The position numbers and the translations under genes are program-made. Below the pieces are notes generated by a model that made no database searches, had not been told where the DNA came from, and worked only from the letters and a program-made list of their open reading frames with translations. This document shows positions 33,892-45,800 of a DNA stretch of 64,000 nucleotides, in pieces (the stretch's first letter is position 1; every line of letters starts with the position of its first letter). Origin of the DNA: Tenebrio molitor (Eukaryota > Arthropoda > Insecta > Coleoptera > Tenebrionidae); NCBI RefSeq assembly GCF_963966145.1, contig NC_091052.1:16740001-16804000 (forward strand). Direction: 5' to 3'.

Positions 33892-36800
33892 CTGAAACAA
33901 AACCCGACAGCTTAATTTCAATTGAAACACGTTTCCCTGCGATGCTTGCACCACACGCCGACAATCACCGACTGCCAATAATAATTATTTCCATAAATCA
34001 TAAAAATGGAAGTGGTGGTGCATGCAACTCGGGAAAACGTACACATTTGCAATCAATCATTGCTCGTTATGTGTTATTTATTTTATGCGCTATCGAACGA
34101 CTCCTTGACGCATTTTTTATTAAATCCGAAAATTCAAGCCGATCGCGGAAACAGGGGTAATGGGGTGATTTTGATTTCGAATCAATCTCGAAGCTTACGC
34201 GACAGATATTAAAAGACATGTGCTCCACCGCACCCATAAATCATCAAACTCCAGTGCGTGGAGAACGGGAAAGAAAGATTAAAAAACCAAACGAAAAACT
34301 GATGAATGCAGACAACAAGCTTAAATGATGGTGATTTGGCTGTGTTTTACTTAAAAAGAAACTAAGCCTTAGAAAGTGATAAAGGAGCGCAACTCTGGAT
34401 GTTTTCATTTTGAAGTTCCTTGAGGTTCTCACTCAAACATCTCCGCAACTGATGCATTGTAAACAATTCGTTTAATTATGAATTATAAACTACAAAACTG
34501 AGTTAGCATATTCCTTTAAATTTCTGCTAGAAGCACTCTATATTCGGATTCTGACAAAGTTTTGCCATCAATGTGTTTATTTGAATTTGCGGAATATGCA
34601 ACGAATTAAATTCTAAAATTAAGGTCATTTTCTTGTAACTCGAAGTCATAAAGAACGGTTGTGCACTTGTTCCCCATTCCACTTACGGCTTGTGCATTTG
34701 CAAATGGCGACTAATAAACGTTTATTTTATGGACAACAGTTACAAGCACCTTCACTGTTTTCGTTTTCCAAGACACAACAAAGCGATAAAGTGGCCATAT
34801 TAAAAGTTTACGGTGGAATTTTAATTGTTCAACCACTCTGGCAGGAAGTAGTATTATCTGTTTAAGATTGAGAGCAAGAATGAAAGACAGTGAATCAGTG
34901 AAATAAATATAAGTCAGCTTTTTGTGTTAAAACACAAATCAGTCTTAAATACTGGCAGTGAAACAGTTTTACGAGTACTTAATTACGAATTTTAATACAA
35001 TATTTCAATGCCCTTAATAAGCTTTCTTTGCCCTAGAGGCTTGCGGATTCCTGATTATATCATCAAAAAACATAAAAAACCATAATTCCAAAAAATAGCA
35101 TTTTAATTTCTATCCCCCACCCCTTCCTTTTCTATTCTTTCCCTCCTCTTTCTCTTTCTTTCTCTCTCTTTCATTCATCTCCCTTCCGTCCTCATTCAGT
35201 ATTTCTCCCCGTTCCTTTCTCTCATTTCGCTACATCCATTCCACATGTTCTCAATTGTCTCTCTCTCCTCATAGCACATTCTGAACTTTTTTCCTCTCCT
35301 TCTATCCAATACCTGTTTTCTCTTTCCTCGTTCCCACTACTAAATCTCTCTTTCTCCCTAGGTACTCCGGAATTTCCTCTGTCATACATCCTGTTGCATC
35401 TGGATTCTTTGATTCTTCCCTTCTTTCTTACTTGTCTGTGTCTTTGTCCTTTTCACTCGGCTCTACATTTATCCATCTTCCTTTTGCTCTTAAACTTTCC
35501 ACTTCTTCACTGACATTCCCGTCTCTCTGATAGTATTTCTCTCTCTCCTTCTTCTTCGTGTTTTTTCCTTTTCTCTCCAGCATTGCGTTAGTATCCTGCA
35601 CTTTTCTCTTTCATCCATTTTGTCTTCAAACCAAGCCTCTCCTTTTCCCTCTGCCACTCTTAGCCTATTCCTCTTACACTCTTCCCTCACTATGTAATCT
35701 TGCATTTCTCCGTCTACTCCTAGCACCCCTTTCAAATATTTTTCTTGCACTTTCTCTACCTCTTCTTGTTCCTTCCATCCTCGGATCTCTACCCCATACA
35801 TCAATATACTCTCTATCATGCTCTCAAATATTATTCTCCTCCTGAAATCACCAACCCACTTTCTCTCTCCTCTTTTCCAAACGCATCTCAATGCCTTCTT
35901 TGCTTTCCTCACTATCTCTTTGATATGCCTTATTCGTGGCTCTTTCGTTGAATGTGTAACCCAAGTATTTGAACTTGTTTATTCGTTTTATTTTCCTTCC
36001 TTCCCAGTTTTCACTCTTCCTCTTTCCCTTGTTGAACACCATCATTTTCATCTTCTCAAGGTTCACTTCTAGCTTTTTCTTCTTCCTCACATACTTTCCC
36101 AGGGTCTTCATCATTTCTTTCATTTCTCTTTCACCCTTTGCCACAATTACCAAGAAATTCGCAAACGCCAAGATCCAATCTTTCTCTCTAACTACCAAAT
36201 TCCCCCCCTGGTGCTTTCTTTAACATTTCATCCATTTCTGCCACATATCGTAAATAGCAGGGGGCTGAGGGGGCAGCCCTGTCTCACTCCCTTTGTCTTT
36301 TCAAACCATTCACCTTCACTCTTTCTTTCCCACCTTCACTTTGTTTTTTATTCTTACGTATATCTCCTCAATCTTCCGTACCATTCGCTTATTCCTCCCT
36401 CTCTCATACACTCTAACATTTTCTCTCTGTCTACCTTGTCAAACGTAATACATTCCAATAATTCAAATTGATGTGAACTCTTTTGTTTTTAATATTGCAG
36501 TGTTTCCTCAAACTTCGTAGAAAAATTAGCGTAAGTAAAAATTGTAAAGTAAAGATGTTCGTTTTGAATAGTCCTAGGATTACAAATGAGAAAGGTGGAA
36601 ATTTTTTGTTTGTAATTTTTTCTATTGTAGCTTGTAAAATCTGTATAATTATGTAGGTATCGTGCATTCAAATAAAATCCGGGGCTGAGTAGGCGTTGGA
36701 AGAAGTAAACCGTTTAGTTAGAACAGTGTACGGTTTGAATTTGGCGCCGTTTGCTTCGAGAATAGGAATCGTTAAGTTATGCTCCTTTTAATGTAAAACA

Positions 36801-39800
36801 TTGCAAAGAAAGGAAAAAAAAAGAAAGTTTTAGGCTATAAATTTTAGGTTAGCTGTCAACATGCTCCAATTAATTTACGCTTTATAAAAGCAGAACAATT
36901 GACGGTTTCCAATGTTTTCCTATCCCAGGATTTCATCTGAACGCGCGATATAACAATTTATCATGCGTTCATTTAAATTTATCCTCAAAGTTGACGTTGT
37001 AGAGTCGATTGAGAACGCACCACTCGTGTTAAATGCCTAAGATTTAAACAGCTGATCCGTGATCCGTTATCGGTATAGTCCGTTCACAATCGAGTCTTCA
37101 ACGCCAACTTTGAGGAGAAATTTAAATGAACGCACGATATATATCAATTAAAAAACAATTTCAAAATTATCATTTTTAAAGCAGTGATTCCTAACCTTTT
37201 TAATTACCGGTATCCCCTCAATTTTCAAATTAGAAAAAACATTATTCGGTAAGTGGTTATATCAAATCGTAATACCTCACCACCGACCTTGTAGAGTAAT
37301 ATACTATTACGTGTGGCTTCCTGAAATGAACTGATACGTCTCAATTTAAGGTTTCGCACTCCTAGGAGGAACTTCTTCTTGCTCTGTATATTTGGCAGTT
37401 AGTGTATTTTTTGCTTAAACATTCAGCATCTCTGAATTCACATTACGAAAACATTTTCTTATTTTTCATTGTATTATAAATTAGCTCTCATTAATAAATG
37501 AATAATTATTATTAAATTTCATTAAATGCAAGAACAAATCATTTACCTATTAAAAAATTGGTTTCACGGCTTTGTTTTTAAATAAACTGTAAAATTCTTG
37601 CAGTGAAAATTAGTTCAACTAGTTGGGGATATATTTGTTTTTAGAACACACTGCGATGGTCTCAATAATTGGGCTGTACCATAATTGCAAAAAGCTGGAG
37701 AACAACTCGGTAAACAAAATTAAATTATCCTTTTAGGTTTTCGCCTAATGGCTTCTTCAAACTCCAAACTCCTGAAAGTTTACTGAGCCATGAATTTCAC
37801 ATGGATGAAAATAATAATTTAAATTTCCTTTTGTTTGTGTTATCCATATCTTCGTTTTAGTCAATTCCCACGTGTTCAACATGACGCAGGTTGGTCGAGT
37901 ATTTAGTTCTTCCCGGAGAGCACTTAGCACGTCCACACTCATTCTCGCCGAAATTATGTTATTATTTATGTAGTAAACACAAAGCAACTTTTGTTTTACA
38001 CGCACATATTCTGCTTTAAATTTTTATAATCGCCGAATTTGCTCGTGGAATCAGTAGATGTAGTTACACCGGAAATTTTCTTACATACTTGTCAAGTCTA
38101 ATTTTTTTATGTCTTCACTTCATTTCATTAAGGTAATTAAATTTGAGCCTCTTACTCATGCAGAACAAAAGGCGGATTCTTGTAAGTTTTTTATGAGTTG
38201 TCACAAAATTAATACCCTCAGCTACAGGGTACCACGTCATGTCACTGGCTGATCTGGTACCCAGATAAGAATTTAACTAGATTAGAACGTTGAATACTTC
38301 TTACAATTTTAATTAGGTTTAAGTCAAAGAAGATAGCCTGGTTGCATCTTTACTTGGACGTTTAAAACATGTAAATATTCGATTAGAGAGCAAATTATCA
38401 ACTAAACGATTGTAATTTGCTTTGGCTTAGAATATGTGCGTTTGCGGTGCAGCGTATCGTGAAAAGCATCGGTTAGTGAGTCGAGGGTGTATCTATTATT
38501 AATGGTCATCCTTATGGTGTGTACACGTGGGGAAACAGAAGCGAGTTCATAAGATTCACGAAATATTCATCGAAATATGAATAATTTTCGGAAGCAATTG
38601 ATTACTCACCGTCGGCGATACTTTCCAGTTCTCCGATGACGTCGTTGGGTTTCTTTTTTAGTTTGCCTGTAGTAACATAACGGCGTAAATTAATAAAAGA
38701 AAACGCAACGATCCCGTCCTAATATATAATTTATAAAACGTAACCGGCGTTGATTTGTAAGTGAAATAAATTATGAAATTGCATGTTAACATGACGTTTC
38801 CACCTAAATTCGCTGGTAAGTGACTGGGAAGTGCGGATTCGTGCTTGTTAATCGTGACAGTCTGCGCCATGCTGAGCTTTTGTATATTAATCAAGAGTCG
38901 GCGCGAACTTTAAACCGAGCTTTCTTAAGCCGGATCTCGGACGGGGGTTTACACGCCTACTCGCAATTTATCTACAGTTATTATTAATAAGTCGGTTAAT
39001 TGATTGCGGGAATGCTGTTCGTATGGTACATAAATACGCATCACCGGGCGATAAATTACCAACACTCAGAGCCGGGTTAGTTTTATAAATTACGTCACGT
39101 ACCTTCCAACTTTCGGGGTTAAATGTTACGAACTCACCTTTCCTTGATAAACCATTCGAAAGTTTTGATGGCTTGGGTATCGCTGTAAAAATATAAAACT
39201 TGTTAATTAAACACTATTGAGAATTCGTCGTTTAATAATTGATGTTTATGTAACAACTGCCTTCGTGTACGAAGCGAAGTCATGCTTTTTAAACTCAACA
39301 ATTTTCAAATACGAAATAATTTGTCGTAGTGACAACTGACAAGATATTGAGATGATAAAGAAGAAAACAGTATCGTAATTCACCACTTTGACTTTGGTTG
39401 TTTTTTATTCGGTAGAAATTGTTTCGTCGGCTTACCCATAATGGTGTGGCCCTGTTTTAAAAATGTTCTCGCAACGAACAGACGTTAAAATAAATATGCG
39501 CTTTTAGTAAAGATAAATATGTATAATATATCTGCATAATTTCTATACTACAGCTAGTCGCGCAATAAAAGTTTGTATTGTAAGTTTCTTACCCAATAGT
39601 GTTAGCTTTCTCTTATAACAACACTAATGTTAGATTTTGAAATAGATTGTAAATAGCACTGAAAGCTTCTACAATATACCCACTTTAACGTCACGGAAGA
39701 CAAAAATTTCGTTACTTGTAAAATATGTATTTAAAAAACAAACCCATCTTTCAATTTGAAATATCATTTTGCTGGTGCAAAACTATGCCTTTTTAGAATG

Positions 39801-42800
39801 CCTTCTGGACGATTTTTCAAATTATGTATTCATATTTAGGAGACACGTTGTTGTCTGTTGTTGATTAACCGGGTTGAAAAGAAGAAAATCGCTTTTTCTC
39901 TACACCTCTAAATTGAAATCTATGAACAACTGACTATCATTTAGTTCCGGTTCAAAGATATCGGGTGTTTTTTTAAATTTCACCTTAAGCTTGTTTGACA
40001 CGATGCTAAATTTTGTAGAAAATTTGTTAGAAAATGAGAGAGACCCTCGATCAGGACCAATGAACGATCAGGATCATAGTCTGTCTTTGTCAGATCCTGA
40101 TCGTTCATTGCTCCTCTCTCATTTTCTAACAAATTTTCTACAAAATTTAGCATCGTGTCAAACGAGCTTTAAAGTTGGCGTTGAAGAGTCGATTGTGAAC
40201 GCACCACTCGTCAGTGTGCACAGTAAAAAGGCAAACAACGTAAAAAGTGGGTTAGCTTTAAATAGCTGATCCGTGATCTGTAATCCGTGGTGCGTTCACG
40301 ATCGATTCTTCAACGCCTACTTTGAGGTGAAATTTAGAAAAACACACGATATACAAGTGTCCCAAAAAAAAGACGAGTCCATAAGTCTCTTATTTATTGG
40401 AGGATTTTAATTATTTATACACCAAATTAAATAGTTAGGATTTATGAATAGGCTACAAAAAGGACTTGTAAATTCCCATATAAGGGCTTCAAGGTTAAAC
40501 TGTCAGAATTTTTTTTTAATGGGAACACATAATTTTTTTTAGTAATTCTAATAGAGATACACTTACATACCAAAAATACAAAATTCCATTTTGCGCTAAT
40601 CATTAGCCGCATATCTGCGCAATCCCATACCTTATTATTTTCTCATTTGTTTTTTCAGCTAACTTAATTTGGTTATTACATTGTAATGCAATGCATTTTG
40701 ATAGCTTCTCGCTTGGTGTTCGTCATTTGTTTCAAAAGTTAGTGTTATTTTTTTATGTGAAGTTATACTTGTGACACACTGTTATTTTCAGAATAAAAAT
40801 CTCTATCTCTATCTTTTTTTTTTTTTTTTTTGAGGGACACCCTGTATACAGTGAAACTTCCCAATAACGAACACCCACGAGAAATGAAAAATTTTCCGCC
40901 ATACAAAATTGTCCTCTTTTCGAAGAGAAGTGGAAAAAAATTTGGAATTAGCGGATGTAAGTATCATAAAAAATAAATTATGTATAGTATGATCAAAAAG
41001 TCTATGGATCAGAGTAGCCGTGGAATTAACAAGCTATCTAGGAAATTACTGATTTCAATGATTTTTGACAACTTTCAAGTTAGCAGGTTATAATTCAAAA
41101 TGTTTCAAAGAGAACATACAATTTTTATTATTAAATCATACTACATTAATGGAAATCGTGGTGAAAATGGTGGTTGGATTTATTCGCCTCGTTTAACGAG
41201 TTCCGTGAGAGATTAGCACTACTTTGAAGTAGTGCTACGGACAGTAGGAGTAAATAATTCTATAGATGGTTTTTACATTTAATGGCTACCGCGATCCAAA
41301 GACTTTTTGATCATACGATACTATTGGGAGCATAAAAAGTGGGACATCAAATTTCTGGCAGTTTTGAAAAATTCACGGCCTCCTTGATTTATAAGAGACT
41401 CGTCTCTTATCCGGCCTGTCGCATTCGATAAATGTCTGTTTTTGAAAATTCCCCATAGACAACACAGTAAACCTATAGAACGCAAACTCCCATAGTTTTT
41501 TGTGTCCCGACGCCATCTACTGGCTTGTGGTAGGTGCAAAATAAGACACAGCCAGCTGGATATCCTGGCTTTTTTATTTACTTTAATTTTCAAAATAATT
41601 TATTTATGACATTAAAAGACTACATTTATTTTAAAGTTTTTATTTTCAATTTTTTTCGATACATTTCCATTGCATTTTTATAAATTTTGATTTGGTGTTT
41701 CTTTTCCTCAATTGTGACAGAGATTTATAGCTTCCTCACCTTCAAAATTTTGCTCTTTATTTTGACATCGAATTTTGCATGTAACGTTTTCGGTACATTG
41801 CAGCCCGAATTTTGGATTAACATTCTGGCTTTTTATAATTTTGATTATGCTCAGCTTTTCTTATTTTCTTTTTGAAACTTTCACAAGAATTTATATCTTC
41901 ATTCCTACATAAAACAGGATTTACACAATTTACTTATAGCGTCTTCAGTAGAAATATCGTAGATCAGTAGATCGGATGAAAATTCTATAAAAAATAGTTT
42001 TCAGTTAAAATATAATTATCAATATTTTTTTACTATTACTGGAAGTAAGTCTGGACTGGAAAAGGAGGGAAGTTGTATTAAGTCGAGGGTACGGCCACAT
42101 TCAGCAATCTATTGTTCGTGCCGAAGTATTTGCTGGTAAAATGAAGTCCACACACAGTGTAGCTGTTATACCTACACTTTAATAGGCTACAAAGTTGATA
42201 ACTGCTTGTTACCCGTGTTTTTAATCCATTCCATAAAATGCCCAGGATATTTAATTGGATTTGAAAATATATGGCGAGTTCCACATTGTTTAAATACCTT
42301 TGCACTCTGCAAATTCTCGTAACAGTAGATTTATTATTTGACTTAATATGTCAAAATATATATATTTTTTTAATTTTGGCATAAGTTTCCGCGATTTTTA
42401 TTTTTATAAAACGGCAGCGTCCCCTGACGGCTTGTGGTGGGTGCGTTTCCAAAAAAACCGATAAAATGCATAGGAGTTTGCGTTCTATAGGTTTACTGTG
42501 TTGTCTATGAAATTCCCCGTATAGTATGTCCATCTAGCGACTTTAATGTGACCCATATATTAGTATATGCAACTAAAAATACGTATTAATAATGACATTT
42601 TATATAATAAATTGTCAATTTGAAAAACTAAGTGCAGTCGAAACTTTGAAAAATGCCACAAACAAAGAAAAAATGTTGTATTAGTTCACGACATAAAGTT
42701 AACATTTCTTATCATAATCTACCCAATGATATCACTTTAAATGTGACATAGAAGATAGGACTGAGAGATCATACTGGTAATATTATGAGTGCCGCAGAAT

Positions 42801-45800
42801 ATGCAAGTAGTAAAATGTTACCAAGATTCCAAAATTTAAGGACCAATGTAAATATTTCAGTCACCTTGCAAGATAGTTCTCTGGAAAAACTAGAAAAATT
42901 GTCTTCCTTTACTTATTTGCCAAGTACCTACCAATTTTCAAATTGAGACGGCGGCAACAGCTTTTTTATGTGGCTACTTAATTATGAAAATAACGGAGGC
43001 AGTCCATGGATGTGATTATTGCTTGTCACATTTACAAGAATCAAATTCGAAAAAGAAAATCCCTTTACTGGAATTAATTTATTACTAAGATAGAGGAAGG
43101 CTAAGTTACCCCAATGATTAATTTGTGGGTCTAGTATAGTTTGGGAATGAGAAATTGGAATTTTAGCTTCTTCACTTGCAATGGGTTTTGGGAAGGTTAA
43201 ACATTATAGATAATAATGAAGATTTACGGCTATGAGCAGTTCATTCCAGGAGGGACAAACAATCTGCATTTTGCCGATATTCGGCATCGTTTTTTAGTAA
43301 CTAGCAAGTAGATAAACTTACACTATCGTAAATCTTCATTATTATAATTTTTACAATCTACCCATTAAGTGAAGAAGCAAAAATTCCAATTTCTCGTTCG
43401 CAAACTATACAATTTACAATACTTTCAATAATAGTAGAAATTCTACCAAGCATTCCAAAGGAAAATATAAATTTTGTTTTGAAGAATATCTTGGCCTCAA
43501 TCTTTCGGGAAATCCACTAATTCATTGTGCTGTTAATGGTAAAATGTGAGTGAGACACTTATTTAAAAATTAGAACTTCCTGTCGTAAATTTTTGTAACT
43601 TGCACTCACAGACAAATAAAAAAAAATTATAAAAAAGAAAATTGTTGAAATTACATTTACCGTTCATTAAAAATCTTTTTGATTTGAGATTTTTTGAAAA
43701 AGTGTCAGATGTATGTGTGCGTTAAAACTGTTGAAAAATGATGAAAACACGTCTATAAAACAATAATTTCCTGCACGGCAGGCAACCAGTACAACACATA
43801 AGCCCCGTATTGTGGCGCACCCTATAAAACAAAAATAATGCTTAGAACTACGAATGCGGCAGGCCGGATAAGAGACGAGTCTCTTATGAATCTAGGAGGC
43901 CGTGGAAAAATTCGATATAGTTCATTTTTTTGACACTATTCTAGCTGACAGTTTAAAAATTTATTTTATTCAATTTTGACAGTTTAAAGTGACTTTATTA
44001 ACTCCATAACAACCGTCATAAGCAGGCAATGATTCACTAGTGAAATTTTATGGATTTGATTCACTAGTGAATTAAAAATTTTTTAATTCACTAGTGGATT
44101 AAAAAAAGTTTCAATGGAGAACAAACATATTTTATTATTTGTAAATACATTAACATTCAATTATTCTTTTTCTTTGGTGTCTGTAATATAAAACTTACAA
44201 TTATGTACATTACTAAAATTTATACCAAATCGACGATGAACGGGCAAATTTATGTCTTGATGGTTGATTTCCATACTTGACGCCGCGTTTGACCCAGACG
44301 AGCATGCTGCCAAATCCAAGGCCGATTCATTCTGAATAATTGTTGATGATTGGTTAATGATTTTTCTTGAAATTTCAATTTTATTATTGAGAGAATCCTC
44401 TATGTATCCTTCCACAACACTATTCGAGCGCCAGCCACCGTGTCTCTTTACAACTGTTATATCTGCCCCAGAGTCTGCCAGTAGAGTTGCACTCGAACGT
44501 CTGAAGCTGTGGCCCGTATATTCTTCTGGATTTTGAAGACCAATAAATTGTGCAATTTTTTGAGGAAATTTTGACAAAGTATTCACTCCTACGGGTTGCA
44601 CCGTGCATTTTTTGTTTCTGTAATTGATGAACAACCGTTTGTGTGAAATATTTTCAGGTCGTAACATTTTGTACTTCCGAAAAACGTCAACAGCATGAAC
44701 AGTGTTATTTCCATTGCTTATGACTATGAGTCTTCGTGTCCGGAATTTCGACTACAATTACGCTGCCTCTGTCATCAACATGATCAACTAACATGGACAC
44801 CAATTCACCAATTCTACAACCTCCAAAAACTCCCACGATTAAAACCACCTTTAGCAGTAAATATTCATCATCAGAAGCAGTATCCAAGAACCTTTCCATT
44901 TCTTCGAGTGTGAACGCCTTTGACTTCTTTGGTCTGTGACCGACAGACCAAAGCTGACACTTGATGAAATCTACAACAATTACTACTTTAAAACTCATAA
45001 ATAATAATTACGGTGTCACAAACCTGCTTATATCAATATTTTCTTTCACAGATAACATTTTTTTAAGTTGGGAATAATAGGACCACAGTGACGAAGGTTT
45101 TGCATTTTTGGATCGTTCCGAAATATAAGCCAACATTATGTTTTCGTCTACTCCCCTTGCCTGCTTTCGCTTCCTCCATTCACAAAAAATCGCATATTCT
45201 TTTTCATATGAATATTTTGATTTGGCTGGTACCACTTTATTCAAAGCATCCAATGCTTCATGTAGAACTGCCGGGGGTACAAAAACTTCCGTTTTGTCTT
45301 GATCTTCTACGATTCCAGCCATTTTTCGCGCAAACGTCACAAGTACCACAAGTTTGGAAAAATGTAAACAACTTGTTGTCACGGAAATGTTTTACGCCGT
45401 CTACATGATTGTTCTAGACTAATTCGTGTGATTTGAATATCATTCTATTTTTTGTTCAAAATATCGTCAAAATTGAATAAAAACATATATACGACTCGTG
45501 AATTAAACATTGTTATTCACTCAAAGATATGATCTCACTCGCACTACGTGCTCGTGAGATCAACATCTTTTCGTGAATAAACGGATGTTTAATTCGCTTG
45601 GTGTATAATATTTATTATACTCCTAGGTAGATTTTGATTCGGACTTTGCATTAAATAAATATTCACTACGTGCTTACTTACTTACTCATTCCCTACAACC
45701 TACAATATTTAATGACAACGTCAATCAATTCAAAATAGGGTTAGAATTAGATAAGGGTTATTTCACATTAAAAGTCAAGATAATGACGTTGATGTCCCAC

